Source: Rhizobium leguminosarum
GTDB lineage: Bacteria; Pseudomonadota; Alphaproteobacteria; Rhizobiales; Rhizobiaceae
Length of the DNA stretch: 64,000 bases
Reading direction: 5' to 3'
NCBI RefSeq assembly: GCF_017876795.1
Contig: NZ_JAGIOR010000001.1
Coordinates: forward strand, 2,940,501 to 3,004,500
A model generated the notes under the pieces. The model saw only the letters and a list, made by a program, of their open reading frames with translations. It was not told the DNA's origin and did not search any database. This document shows, in pieces, positions 8,833 to 16,757 of the stretch (position 1 is the first letter of the stretch; every line of letters begins with the position of its first letter). Position numbers and translations under genes: made by a program.

Positions 8833-9022
8833 GTTCCGACGACGACGCAAAACATGATATCGCCGGAAGCCGCCCGCGGCTTTCGGCGTTTTGTTGAGTG
8901 CGGCCATGCCCGGTTCGGAGCGCGTAATCCTCGGTATTGATGATTGTCATTCTTTGAGACCTCGGCGCCATTCCTGCCGGAATCCGTCACAGGCACACAA
9001 TCCAGCGAAAACGCGTTGATGT

Positions 9023-9038
9023 ATAGCCAATGAGCTAT
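9023..9038. promoter_or_regulatory. Upstream ArsR-type inverted repeat
   Basis: ATAGC-N6-GCTAT (9023-9027 / 9034-9038) repeats the half-site of the operator nearer the ArsR gene. It may be a second binding site for the same regulator. Confidence 0.35.
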
Positions 9039-9130
9039 GCTTAATTCCCTCGCAGTCTTCCCAAAAGTCGTATTCGCTGGCCGGTCTGCATTGCCTAAAC
9101 CGGCTCATACCCTCGCTCTTCGTTTTCCCC

Positions 9131-9173
9131 TTGACTCACGTATACCTCCTTGGCTATGAATAAATCCATAGCC
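9131..9173 (+). promoter_or_regulatory. Promoter and likely operator of the ArsR/AHSA1 operon
   Basis: TTGACT (9131-9136) and TATGAA (9155-9160) are spaced 18 bases apart as a sigma70-like promoter. The inverted repeat GGCTATG-N8-CATAGCC (9152-9173) covers the -10 region, the usual place for an autoregulatory ArsR-family operator. The remainder of the 8833-9191 gap holds nothing else recognisable. Confidence 0.55.
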
Positions 9174-9191
9174 GCATAGGTATGAATTCGA

Positions 9192-9515
9192 ATGTCCGAT
9201 GCTCAAGACGCGCTCTTCAAAACGCTTGCTGATCCGACACGGCGGGCTCTTTTCGAGCGGCTGTGCCGCGAAGGCGAGAAGACGGTCGGGGCTCTGACGG
9301 CTCGGGCCGGAGTTTCGCAGCCGGTCGTCTCAAAACATCTCGGCTTACTGAAGCAGGCTGGATTGGTGCGCGACCGCCACGAAGGGCGCCAGACGCATTA
9401 CAGCGCGCAGCTCGGCGCGCTGGCGCCACTGGTGGACTGGACGAGCGAGATGGCCGGGTTCTGGCAAAGCCGCTTCAATGATCTCGAAGATTTGCTGAAA
9501 AGGATGGATCAATGA
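9192..9515 (+). CDS. ArsR/SmtB-family transcriptional regulator
   Basis: A 107-residue winged-helix repressor. It opens with the standard FKTLADPTRRALFERL (8-23) and carries the recognition-helix segment GVSQPVVSKHLGLLKQAGLV. The beta-wing has RDRHEGRQTHY. No Cys-rich metal-binding motif is present. Like other ArsR regulators paired with AHSA1 proteins, it may respond to an organic ligand or to the partner rather than to metal. Its stop overlaps the start of the next gene by ATGA (9512-9515), and inverted repeats over its own promoter suggest autoregulation. Confidence 0.88.
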   Translation: MSDAQDALFKTLADPTRRALFERLCREGEKTVGALTARAGVSQPVVSKHLGLLKQAGLVRDRHEGRQTHYSAQLGALAPLVDWTSEMAGFWQSRFNDLEDLLKRMDQ

Positions 9516-9922
9516 CCGACACATCGACCGAAACGCGCTCCGTCGTCATCGAACGGGAAATTCCGTTTCCCTCGGAGAAGATCTGGCGGGCGCTCACCCA
9601 GCCGCACCTGATCCAGGAGTGGCTGATGAAGAGCGACTTCAAGCCGGTCGCCGACCACCGCTTCAAGTTCAGCGCCGATTGGGGCTCCGTCGACTGCAAG
9701 GTTCTGGAAGTCGAGCCGAACAAGACCCTGTCCTATACCTGGGATGCCTATGGTCTCGAAAGCACCGTCAGCTGGACGCTCACTCCGACCGGCACCGGCA
9801 CGCACCTGCGCATGGAGCAGTCGGGGTTCCGGCCGGATCAGCGGCAGGCTTACGGGGGCGCCAGGAGCGGGTGGACACAGTTCTTCGCAAATCTGGAGCA
9901 GGTGCTGGCGCGGACGGAGTAG
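9512..9922 (+). CDS. SRPBCC / AHSA1-domain protein
   Basis: A 136-residue START-like fold protein of the AHSA1 family. The pattern VVIEREIPFPSEKIWRALTQPHLIQEWLM (10-38), LSYTWDAYGLESTVSWTLTP and the closing helix GWTQFFANLEQVLA are typical. These proteins have a deep hydrophobic ligand cavity; function is usually unknown. Tight coupling to the ArsR gene is a recurrent bacterial arrangement and indicates joint regulation. A second such pair lies at 11252-12066 on the other strand, although the two AHSA1 proteins are clearly diverged. Confidence 0.85.
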   Translation: MTDTSTETRSVVIEREIPFPSEKIWRALTQPHLIQEWLMKSDFKPVADHRFKFSADWGSVDCKVLEVEPNKTLSYTWDAYGLESTVSWTLTPTGTGTHLRMEQSGFRPDQRQAYGGARSGWTQFFANLEQVLARTE

Positions 9923-9964
9923 GGCCGCTCATCGCCGGGGCTGATCTTAACGGGGGAGGTCCCA

Positions 9965-10171
9965 TTGAACTGGAACAACTGGTTGCGGCAGATCCACCGC
10001 TGGCTGTCCGTTGCCTTTACCATGGCGGTCATCCTCAATATTATCGCCCTGGTTCAGGAGAAATCGACGGTCTGGGTAGGCCTCTTGGCGCTGCTGCCGC
10101 TTGGCCTGCTATTGCTGACCGGTTTTTACCTGTTCATGCTGCCCTATGTGATCAGATGGCGCGGGCGATAG
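9965..10171 (+). CDS. Small two-helix membrane protein
   Basis: A 68-residue hydrophobic protein with two predicted membrane helices (about 14-30 and 38-58) and a basic C-terminal tail RWRGR. A TTG start at 9965 is chosen because GGAGG lies 5 bases upstream and no other start gives a binding site. It follows the AHSA1 gene by 42 bases and precedes the DUF1801 gene by 11, so it is probably in the same transcript. Function unknown. Confidence 0.6.
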   Translation: MNWNNWLRQIHRWLSVAFTMAVILNIIALVQEKSTVWVGLLALLPLGLLLLTGFYLFMLPYVIRWRGR

Positions 10172-10182
10172 GAGGGAAGGCA

Positions 10183-10653
10183 ATGGAAGGCAAGACCTCC
10201 AATACCGTGGCGAAGGTCAGGAAGAAGACAGCCACTCAGCCGGCCGCGGCGGAGCCGAAGCTCCTTGCGGGCGACAACCCGCAGATCGCCAAGGGTTATG
10301 GCGATGCTCCCGTGCAGGCCTATATCGCTGCCATACCGGGCTGGAAAAGCGCCGTCGGACGCCGTCTCGACGCGCTGATCATGCGCACCGTTCCGGGTGT
10401 GAACAAGGCGGTCAAATGGAACTCGCCCCTCTATGGCATCGAAGGGCAGGGCTGGTTTCTCAGCGTTCATTGCTTCACGAAATACGTCAAGGTGGCTTTC
10501 TTCCGGGGTACGTCGCTGAACCCTCTGCCGCCCGGCCATTCCAAGCAGAAGGAAGTGCGCTACCTCGATATCCGCGAGGACGACGAAATCGACGAAGCCC
10601 AGCTCGCCGCCTGGGTAGAGCAGGCCAGCCGCTTGCCCGGCGAACGGATGTAA
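10183..10653 (+). CDS. DUF1801 (YdhG-like) protein
   Basis: A 156-residue protein with a Lys/Ala-rich disordered N-terminus (1-30) followed by a DUF1801 domain: VQAYIAAIPGWKSAVGRRLDALI, VPGVNKAVKWNSPLYG (about 73-88), FLSVHCFTKYVKVAFFRG, and HSKQKEVRYLDIRE. The fold is related to YdhG/YjbR/frataxin-like domains, and function is unknown. ATG at 10183 has GGAGGG about 8 bases upstream. It forms a cluster with the ArsR/AHSA1 genes and a second DUF1801 gene, an association seen often with AHSA1 proteins in soil bacteria. Confidence 0.8.
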   Translation: MEGKTSNTVAKVRKKTATQPAAAEPKLLAGDNPQIAKGYGDAPVQAYIAAIPGWKSAVGRRLDALIMRTVPGVNKAVKWNSPLYGIEGQGWFLSVHCFTKYVKVAFFRGTSLNPLPPGHSKQKEVRYLDIREDDEIDEAQLAAWVEQASRLPGERM

Positions 10654-10687
10654 CCAAATAGCACTCGATCGACGGGTGGGAGGAACC

Positions 10688-11143
10688 ATGAAGAAAGCGT
10701 CAGCAGCCGTGAAGAAAAGCGATTCCGGGGAAGCAAGCGAGGAAACGTCCCCCTCTCAGTTGATCGATGCGAGGATCGAGGAGCTGGGGGACTGGCGGGG
10801 CCAGAAGCTTGCACAGGTCCGAATGCTGATCAAGCAGGCCGAGCCCGAGGTGGTTGAGGAATGGAAGTGGCGAGGGGTTCCGGTATGGGAGCGCGCCGGG
10901 ATCATCTGCACCGGCGAGACTTACAAGAGCGTGGTGAAACTGACCTTCGCCAAAGGTGCCTCGCTGGACGATCCCACGGGACTGTTCAACTCCAGCCTCG
11001 AAGGCAATACCCGGCGCGCCATCGATTTCCATCAAGGTGACACGATCGACGAGGAGGCGCTGAAGGCGCTCGTTCGTGCCGCCGCAGCGCTGAACACGTC
11101 ATCGAAGACTGCCGTCTCGCGGAAGAAATCAAGCGGCACATGA
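10688..11143 (+). CDS. Second DUF1801 protein
   Basis: A 151-residue protein with a charged Lys/Ser/Glu-rich N-terminus and a DUF1801 core: LGDWRGQKLAQVRMLIKQAEPEVVEEWKW (about 36-64), the WKWRGVPVWE motif, KSVVKLTFAKGASL, and GNTRRAIDFHQGD. It is homologous to the preceding gene but distant, so the pair is an old duplication or co-acquired. GGAGG precedes ATG 10688. The C-terminal tail is again Lys/Ser-rich. Function unknown; a nucleic-acid or protein-binding role is only a guess from the basic tails. Confidence 0.78.
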   Translation: MKKASAAVKKSDSGEASEETSPSQLIDARIEELGDWRGQKLAQVRMLIKQAEPEVVEEWKWRGVPVWERAGIICTGETYKSVVKLTFAKGASLDDPTGLFNSSLEGNTRRAIDFHQGDTIDEEALKALVRAAAALNTSSKTAVSRKKSSGT

Positions 11144-11151
11144 GGCTTCGC

Positions 11152-11250
11152 TAGGGCATGTCGCGCAAAAGTGTGCAGCGCTTTGCGCTAACGACATACG
11201 TGAAAACAAAGACCTAAAGCGCAAGGAGCGAATCTGAAAGAGCAACGCGC
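11152..11250. repeat. Rhizobium intergenic mosaic element (RIME-like)
   Basis: Contains a CATGTCG...CGACATA inverted pair, an inner CGCAAA/TTTGCG pair and the tail AAAGACCTAAAGCGC. This arrangement is the common 'gcatgtcgcgcaaaagtgtgcagcg'-type repeat found between Rhizobium genes. It lies between convergent operons and may also end transcription. Confidence 0.7.
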
Positions 11251-11251
11251 C

Positions 11252-11728
11252 TTAATGAATCGGGTTCGCCTCGCGCTCCAGAAAAAGTTCGAGATTGTCG
11301 AGGCCGATCTCGGTGCCCTGGAGGCGGGCGCCGTTGTCGGCGTAGCCGTCGAGGAAGACTACCTGCTCGGTGAAGACCATTTTCGTGCCGTCGGGTTCGG
11401 CTTTGAAGGTGACGGTGGCGAGCGAGGCGGAGATGCGCCTGTCGCCGAGCTTCATCTCATAGGCATAGATGATACGGGTGTCAGGCACGATATCGATGTA
11501 ATGGGCGTCAAAAGCGTGCAGAAGCCCCTCCGTATCGGCGACATGGTTTCGCTCGGTACCGCCCGGACGGAAATCGAGCCCGTAGTCCAGCGGCACCCAT
11601 TCGCCGTGGCAGGCGAACCATTGACGTTTGGCCTCCGGCGTCGACCAGGCGCGGAAGACGCGAGAGACCGGCGCCTTCAGGTGGCGCTCGATGACGAGAG
11701 TGGCGTGTTCGGCGGATCGTGTCGTCAT
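11252..11728 (-). CDS. SRPBCC / AHSA1-domain protein
   Basis: A 158-residue START-fold protein: VIERHLKAPVSRVFRAWSTPEAKRQW (12-37), the GGTERNHV strand, ASLATVTFKAEPDGTKMVFTEQ and FLDGYADNGARLQGTEIGLDNLELFL. The GTEiGLDNLELFL end is typical for AHSA1 proteins coupled to ArsR regulators. It overlaps the upstream ArsR gene by 4 bases. Function is presumably binding or conversion of a hydrophobic ligand; unknown. Confidence 0.85.
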   Translation of the reverse strand: MTTRSAEHATLVIERHLKAPVSRVFRAWSTPEAKRQWFACHGEWVPLDYGLDFRPGGTERNHVADTEGLLHAFDAHYIDIVPDTRIIYAYEMKLGDRRISASLATVTFKAEPDGTKMVFTEQVVFLDGYADNGARLQGTEIGLDNLELFLEREANPIH

Positions 11729-12066
11729 TCGGAAAAGCTCTCCGGTTCTTCGGCGAGATATTGATCCAGCCTGTCGAAGCTGGCGGTCCAGCGGCTCTTT
11801 CGCTGTTCCACCCAGCGCTCGACGGCGGCAAGCGCATCCTGCTGCAGGCGGTAGGTTCGCACCCGGCCGGATTTTTCCGAGAGCACGAGGCCGCTATGCT
11901 CCAGCACCTGCAGATGTTTCATTACCGTCGGCAAGGCAACCGCGAGCGGCGCGGCCAGTTCGGTGACCGAAGCCGGGCCGCGGCCCAGGCGATCGATCAT
12001 GCCGCGGCGGCTGCGGTCGGAAAGCGCGTGGAACATGCGGTCGAGATCGGCCTGGCTTTCGATCAT
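11725..12066 (-). CDS. ArsR-family transcriptional regulator
   Basis: A 113-residue winged-helix regulator: LDRMFHALSDRSRRGMIDRLGRG (8-30), recognition helix VALPTVMKHLQVLEHSGLV and wing EKSGRVRTYRL. Tail helix WVEQRKSRWTASFDRLDQYL matches the ArsR subfamily paired with AHSA1 partners. It is the middle gene of a GST-ArsR-AHSA1 set, with ATGA overlaps at both ends (12063-12066 and 11725-11728), so all three should be made from one mRNA. No metal-site cysteines are present. Confidence 0.87.
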   Translation of the reverse strand: MIESQADLDRMFHALSDRSRRGMIDRLGRGPASVTELAAPLAVALPTVMKHLQVLEHSGLVLSEKSGRVRTYRLQQDALAAVERWVEQRKSRWTASFDRLDQYLAEEPESFSE

Positions 12067-12749
12067 CCAGCTGTATCCCGGAAGCGGGCGGGCAATCGCT
12101 CTTTATAGGGGTAGAACTTGAAGTAGGGGCGGGCCCCTTCCAGTGCCCTTGCAAAGGAGGGGCGCGTCAGCAGCCGCTCGTAATAGGCGCGAAGGTTCGG
12201 CTGCTCCGATGAAAACGGAACCAGCGTCTCGGCATAGAAGAGCGCCGGGGCTGCGGCGCAATCGGCCATGGTGAAGCCGTCGCCCGCTATCCATTGCCTG
12301 TCGGCGAGCTGCTTTTCGATCATCGCATAGGCAGTGGCGAGTGTCGCCTTGGCGGCGGTCACCTCGATTTCATCAGCCGTGCCCTCGGGGCGCCGGCGAT
12401 TGCTGACGAGCGTCTGCATCGGCGCCTGGACATAATGGTCGAAGAAGCGGTCCCAGAGGCGGACCTGCAGCGCCCGATCGATCTCCAGCGGCAGCAGGCG
12501 AACGGGCCCGGGATAATATTGCTCGAGATATTCGATGATGATCGACGTCTCTGGAATGGTGCTGTCGCGCGCTTCGTCCCGCAACAGCGGCATCTTGCCG
12601 ATCGGCCAGAAGCGGAAGAGATCGGAACGCGAGCCCTCGTCGGACAGATCGACGAGACGATTTTCGAAGGGTGTGCCGTTTTCGTAAAGCGCGATCAGCA
12701 CCTTGTGGCAGAAGGAGGCGAGCGGATGCCCATAGAGCACGAGCGACAT
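12063..12749 (-). CDS. Glutathione S-transferase family protein
   Basis: A 228-residue GST. The thioredoxin-like N-domain starts MSLVLYGHPLASFCHKVLIALYENG (1-25), with Ser/Cys in the active-site turn, and has the cis-Pro region GKMPLLRDE and the glutathione-contact TSIIIEYLEQ. The helical C-domain contains IAGDGFTMADCAAAP (about 163-177), the N-capping box motif of GSTs. It leads the three-gene operon with ArsR and AHSA1. A role in detoxifying an electrophile sensed by the ArsR protein is plausible but inferred. Confidence 0.85.
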   Translation of the reverse strand: MSLVLYGHPLASFCHKVLIALYENGTPFENRLVDLSDEGSRSDLFRFWPIGKMPLLRDEARDSTIPETSIIIEYLEQYYPGPVRLLPLEIDRALQVRLWDRFFDHYVQAPMQTLVSNRRRPEGTADEIEVTAAKATLATAYAMIEKQLADRQWIAGDGFTMADCAAAPALFYAETLVPFSSEQPNLRAYYERLLTRPSFARALEGARPYFKFYPYKERLPARFRDTAG

Positions 12750-12850
12750 GCGGCGACCTTTCCTGTTGTGATAAACTTTACCGTTCGACTAAGTATCAGG
12801 TCGGCCGGCATCGCGCAACAGATAGTTTGCCAATCGCGTAAGTATCGCTG

Positions 12851-13669
12851 TCAGCCGATATATCTTGCGATGATCAGATGGCCGGGGGTCGGTTGGCCGT
12901 CTTCCATACGCACGTTGATATCCGAAATCTCGACGAGTTCGAAACCGGTGGCCGCCAGGCGTTCTTTCACATAGGCGTCGGCATGTGCGAAGCGCTGGTG
13001 CGGACCGACCATGTAGGCGCGGCCGGCAAGGGTGGCGTCCGGCAGGGTTTCCGAAGAGAAGATGAACAGGCCGCCCGACGTCAGGTTCTCGGCGGCGCCG
13101 AAGAACAGCGGTTCGAGCGCGCCGAGATAGGGCAGCACGTCGGTGGCGGTGATGATGTCGAAGGCGTCCTCGTCATTGTCGTCGAGGAAATCCTCGACCT
13201 CGGCGACGAAGAGCGTCTCGTAGAGATCTTTCTCATGGGCAATCTCGACCATCTTCTCCGAAAGGTCGATGCCGGTCATGTCGGCGCAGAGGTCGCGCAG
13301 CGCGCCGCCGGTGAGGCCCGTGCCGCAGCCGAGATCGAGCAGCCGCTTGAACGGTCCGAGCTTCAGCGCCTGCAGGCGCTGGCGCACCAGTATCGGCACG
13401 TGATAGCCGAGTTGCTCGACAAGTACGTCCTCGAAAACCTCGGCATGCTGGTCGAACAGGGTCTCGACATAGGCGTCGGGCGCCCTGACCGGCGTTTCGC
13501 CCCGGCCCATCGCGGCGATGCGCACGGCGGCACCGCCGTGATCGTCGGGATCGATCGCCAGGACTTCCTCATAGGCTGCCACGGCCGCATCGACATCGCC
13601 GGCCTTTTCCAGCGCCAGAGCGCGGTTATAGGCCTCGCCAAGGGCTTCTTCGTCGATCTTCTTTGCCAT
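12851..13669 (-). CDS. TPR-containing class I SAM-dependent methyltransferase
   Basis: A 272-residue protein with an N-terminal TPR-like unit (YNRALALEKAGDVDAAVAAYEEVLAIDP, about 13-40), then a methyltransferase domain: LLDLGCGTGLTGGALR (motif I, near 110-125), MTGIDLSEKMVEIA (motif II) and FDIITATDVLPYLGAL (motif III/IV). Substrate is unknown; the layout resembles contactin-/ubiquinone-type or TPR-methyltransferases common in Rhizobiales. The start at 13669 is chosen over upstream ATGs at 13699 and 13729 because the protein family begins with the short MAKK-like head; AAAGGA lies 12 bases upstream. It diverges from the DUF2270 gene. Confidence 0.8.
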   Translation of the reverse strand: MAKKIDEEALGEAYNRALALEKAGDVDAAVAAYEEVLAIDPDDHGGAAVRIAAMGRGETPVRAPDAYVETLFDQHAEVFEDVLVEQLGYHVPILVRQRLQALKLGPFKRLLDLGCGTGLTGGALRDLCADMTGIDLSEKMVEIAHEKDLYETLFVAEVEDFLDDNDEDAFDIITATDVLPYLGALEPLFFGAAENLTSGGLFIFSSETLPDATLAGRAYMVGPHQRFAHADAYVKERLAATGFELVEISDINVRMEDGQPTPGHLIIARYIG

Positions 13670-13783
13670 CGCAGTCCATCGTCCTTTTGTTTCAGCCATG
13701 GCTCTAAGGCGGCTTTCGATGTTTTGCAATGGCGTGGCGACTGGCGCAGAATGGCCGAAAAGAAGACCAAGGGAGGAACAGCC

Positions 13784-14509
13784 ATGGATATGGAGCAGGA
13801 CACGGTGCTATCGGCAAGGGAAGGCGAGGGTGCACGAACGCTGCTGCTGCCCAGCACGCCGGGCGAGGTCACCAATACGCTCATTCATTATTACCGCGGA
13901 GAACTGGGTCGGATGACGAGCTGGCGCGACCGCATCGACCGCACGTCCAACTGGGCCATCACCGTGGTCGCGGCGCTGCTTTCGGTGTCGCTGTCGACGC
14001 CGACCTCGCATCACGGCGTACTCTTGTTCGGGATAATGCTGGTGACGCTGCTTCTGATGATCGAGGCACGGCGCTACCGCTTCTTCGATATCTACCGCGC
14101 CCGCATCCGGCAGATAGAGCGCTGCTATTTCGCGCAAATCCTAGCACCGGACGCCCAGGCCGGCAGCGAATGGGCAGCGGTGGTCGCTAATAGTCTGCGT
14201 CACCCGCGCTTCCTGCTCAGCTATTCGGAAGCAATGCACCGGCGTCTCAAACGCAATTATGGTTGGATGTATTTCATCCTGTTCCTCGCCTGGTGCCTGA
14301 AGATTTCTACGCCGAAACTACAGACGGAGGGCGTGCAGACGCTGCAGGCGCACTCATGGAGCTATGTCATCGACAATGCCGTGCTCGGGCCGGTTTCCGG
14401 CCTTGCGGTGATCGCAATCGTCGTCGCATTCTATCTCTGCATTCTCTCTTTCGCCCTGCGTGCGGACCGCGACGAGGGCGAATTCGGCCATGGCGAGGCG
14501 CATGTCTGA
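13784..14509 (+). CDS. DUF2270 membrane protein
   Basis: A 241-residue integral membrane protein. After a short acidic N-terminus comes the DUF2270 core: LIHYYRGELGRMTSWRDRIDRTSNWAI, two adjacent membrane helices (about 60-95), EARRYRFFDIYRARIRQIERCYFAQIL, and two more helices near 160-175 and 205-230. GGGAGG lies 7 bases before ATG 13784; an earlier in-frame ATG at 13751 is possible. The family is conserved in proteobacteria but lacks an assigned function. Confidence 0.8.
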   Translation: MDMEQDTVLSAREGEGARTLLLPSTPGEVTNTLIHYYRGELGRMTSWRDRIDRTSNWAITVVAALLSVSLSTPTSHHGVLLFGIMLVTLLLMIEARRYRFFDIYRARIRQIERCYFAQILAPDAQAGSEWAAVVANSLRHPRFLLSYSEAMHRRLKRNYGWMYFILFLAWCLKISTPKLQTEGVQTLQAHSWSYVIDNAVLGPVSGLAVIAIVVAFYLCILSFALRADRDEGEFGHGEAHV

Positions 14510-14525
14510 TGCTGCGCAAGCCGGA

Positions 14526-14801
14526 TCAGTGCAGGATGAACTCTCCCTTCAGCGCCCGCCACTCGGTTGGCGAGATCAGCTTGCGGTGGACGTAGCGCAC
14601 CGAATGCAGCGGTCCGTCGAGCTTTTCTTCCCAAAATTTCAGGAAGCCGCGCATTTCGGGGAAATCGGGTGCGAGATCATAATCCTGCCAGACATAGGTC
14701 TGTAGTATCGCCGGATGATCCGGCAGGTGGTAGAGGATCTGGGCGGTCGTCAGACCATAGCCCTGCAGTTGTTTTTCCATGTCCTTGTGCATCGTATTCA
14801 C
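14526..14801 (-). CDS. usg: Usg family protein
   Basis: A 91-residue protein nearly entirely covered by the Usg family: KQLQGYGLTTAQILYHLPDHP, LQTYVWQDYDLAPDFPEMRGFLKFW and LHSVRYVHRKLISPTEWR. The family was named for a gene upstream of a tryptophan-synthesis gene and was once proposed as a phosphoribosylanthranilate isomerase accessory; its role is not established. It stands alone here, 16 bases convergent with the DUF2270 gene, with no trp genes nearby. In-frame Met codons at positions 4 and 8 are alternative starts. Confidence 0.85.
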   Translation of the reverse strand: MNTMHKDMEKQLQGYGLTTAQILYHLPDHPAILQTYVWQDYDLAPDFPEMRGFLKFWEEKLDGPLHSVRYVHRKLISPTEWRALKGEFILH

Positions 14802-14813
14802 TTCTTCTCGTTC

Positions 14814-14861
14814 CCACTCGCGCGCTTATTAGCGCTAAGTGATATGGAAACATGCGAGTGG
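14814..14861. repeat. Inverted repeat upstream of usg
   Basis: CCACTCGC (14814-14821) and GCGAGTGG (14854-14861) form an 8-bp stem enclosing about 32 bases that themselves contain AGCGCT. It could be an operator or a structured 5' leader for usg. The rest of the gap to 15010 shows nothing else. Confidence 0.35.
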
Positions 14862-15010
14862 TTAACGGAAGCTTTACAGATACTTCATAAAAGGAAAATT
14901 GATTTTTAATATCAATAGATTAGCAGCATATGATGGGGAGTGCTGCCACGTCGATTCTGATTGATCCACGCTGTTGTCTGAAACCGCGAGACACCTTCGG
15001 GCGACATGCA

Positions 15011-15841
15011 TCAGCGCTTGAGATGCCGGGTCAGGCGGCGCTCGATCCAGGCCCAGAGATGGCGCAACGCCTCGACGATGACGAGGTAGAAGATCGCTGC
15101 CCAGAGATAGGTCTGGTAGTCGAAGGTACGGGAGAAGGCGTAGCGGGTTTCGCCCATCAGGTCGAGCACGGTGATGATGGCGACGACCGCCGAGCCCTTG
15201 ATCAGCAGGATGATTTCGTTGCCATAAGGGCGAAGTGCGACGATGAGAGCCTGCGGCAGAATGATCTTGCGGAAGGCGATGAACTTGTGGATGCCGAGGG
15301 CCGCGGCCGCCTCGTGCTGGCCGTGCGATACGCTTTCGATGGCGCCGCGCAGGATTTCCGCCTGGTAGGCCGCGGTATTGATGGTCATGGCAAAAAGGCC
15401 GCAATACCAGGCTTCGCGGAAGAACCACCAGATGCCGACGCTCTCGAGCTGCGGCCGGAATACGCCGAGGCCGTAATAGACCAGGAACAGTTGGGCGAGC
15501 AGCGGCGTGCCGCGGAAGAAATAGATGTAGCCGTAGGCGAGCGCATTCAGCACCCGGTTCTTCGACATGCGCGCCGCGGCAAGCGGCAGCGACAGAACTG
15601 CGCCGCAGATGACGGAAATGAAAACGAGGCTGAGTGTGACCCCGAGACCGTGGAGATAGCGCGGTCCGTAGCGGGTGAATTTTTCTGGATCCCAGCCGTT
15701 GACGACGGAGATCACCAGCAGCGCGCCGAATACAGCCCAGACGGCGACGAAAATATAGCCGGCCATACGCGCCGGCGTCATCGGCTTCATCACTTCGCGA
15801 GGTGGGGGCTGCGGCGGGATCAGCGTTTCGGCGTAGCTCAT
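15011..15841 (-). CDS. Polar amino-acid ABC transporter permease (HisM type)
   Basis: A 276-residue inner-membrane permease with about five helices. The EAA loop reads EAAAALGIHKFIAFRKIILPQALIVALRPYGNE, which contacts the ATPase. The HisM/GlnP pattern YFFRGTPLLAQLFLVYYG is clear. Start 15841 is chosen because it forms the ATGA overlap with the upstream permease; a longer frame starting at 15868 lies inside that gene. It ends the operon in the transcribed direction; usg follows in the same strand 210 bases on. The needed ATP-binding subunit is not in the window. Confidence 0.87.
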   Translation of the reverse strand: MSYAETLIPPQPPPREVMKPMTPARMAGYIFVAVWAVFGALLVISVVNGWDPEKFTRYGPRYLHGLGVTLSLVFISVICGAVLSLPLAAARMSKNRVLNALAYGYIYFFRGTPLLAQLFLVYYGLGVFRPQLESVGIWWFFREAWYCGLFAMTINTAAYQAEILRGAIESVSHGQHEAAAALGIHKFIAFRKIILPQALIVALRPYGNEIILLIKGSAVVAIITVLDLMGETRYAFSRTFDYQTYLWAAIFYLVIVEALRHLWAWIERRLTRHLKR

Positions 15842-16644
15842 CGGCGGATCTCCGAACGTCTGGCCCACCGCTCGACATAGACGAGCAGAAAGGAGGAGAG
15901 GATGGCAAGCACCAGATAGAGGCAGCAGGCCAGGCCATAGAAGAAGAAGGGTTCTTTGGTGACGCGCACGGCGACACTCGTCTGACGCAGGATATCGGCA
16001 AGGCTAATGATCGAGACGTAGGAAGTGTCCTTCAGGAGCACCATCCAGAGGTTCGTCAGGCCCGGCAGCGCGATGCGCACGAGCTGCGGCAGGATGATGA
16101 GGCGCAGCGTGCGGCCGCTATGCAGTCCAAGCGCATCGCCTGCCTCATACTGCCCCTTGGGAATGGCGCGAAAGGCTGAGAGCAATACTTCCGAACAATA
16201 GGCGGAGAATACCACCGAAAGCGCGATGACGCCGGCGAGGAAGGCGTTGATCTCGACCGGCGGCCCGTCATAACCGACGAAGGTCAGCAGAGACTGGATC
16301 AGCACCTGCATGCCGTAATAGATAATGAAGAGCGTCAGAAGCTCCGGCAGGCCGCGGAAGATCGTCGTGTAGATGCCGGCCGCCAGCCGAAGCGATTTTT
16401 CTTCCGACTGCTGGCCGAGCGCCACCAGGAAGCCGATGGCGAGGCCGATCGGCAGGGTAACGATCGCCACCGAAACGGTCACCTGCAGGCCAAGCGCGAT
16501 CTCGTCGCCCCAGCCGGTATCGCCACAGGCAAGAATCGTCGACTGACCTAGCCAGGTGAAGATGCCAACGGGTCCGCATAGCGGATCGAAAATGTGCACA
16601 AGTGAGCTCCAGAAGGAGCCTAGCGCGGAAAATAATCCGCCCAT
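15838..16644 (-). CDS. Polar amino-acid ABC transporter permease (HisQ type)
   Basis: A 268-residue partner permease. It has the family segment IFRGLPELLTLFIIYYGMQ and the EAA loop EAGDALGLHSGRTLRLIILPQLVRIALPGLTN. The presence of both HisQ- and HisM-type permeases with a LAO/HisJ-like binding protein points to a basic amino-acid importer (histidine, lysine, arginine, ornithine or an opine). The 113-base gap from the binding-protein gene contains a strong terminator hairpin, so the permeases are probably made at lower level than the binding protein. Confidence 0.87.
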   Translation of the reverse strand: MGGLFSALGSFWSSLVHIFDPLCGPVGIFTWLGQSTILACGDTGWGDEIALGLQVTVSVAIVTLPIGLAIGFLVALGQQSEEKSLRLAAGIYTTIFRGLPELLTLFIIYYGMQVLIQSLLTFVGYDGPPVEINAFLAGVIALSVVFSAYCSEVLLSAFRAIPKGQYEAGDALGLHSGRTLRLIILPQLVRIALPGLTNLWMVLLKDTSYVSIISLADILRQTSVAVRVTKEPFFFYGLACCLYLVLAILSSFLLVYVERWARRSEIRR

Positions 16645-16694
16645 GCGATAATTCCCCTCACGGCTTTTGCCGTTTTGATCTTGCCATCTTTGTC

Positions 16695-16730
16695 AAACAA
16701 AAATGGCGGAAGAGCAAGCCTTCCGCCATT
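16695..16730 (-). terminator. Intercistronic terminator/attenuator after the binding-protein gene
   Basis: On the minus strand AATGGCGGAAG and CTTCCGCCATT form a perfect 11-bp stem around a 7-base loop (16702-16730), followed directly by TTTGTTTG. This is a textbook Rho-independent signal inside the operon, and would give excess binding protein over permeases. Confidence 0.8.
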
Positions 16731-16757
16731 ACCTTGATCGGCCAGATAGCGAATTTC

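Noticed and set aside
12878..13783. Upstream extension of the DUF2270 frame, antisense to the methyltransferase
   Set aside because: Codes no recognised domain and the methyltransferase motifs are clear on the other strand; start set at 13784.
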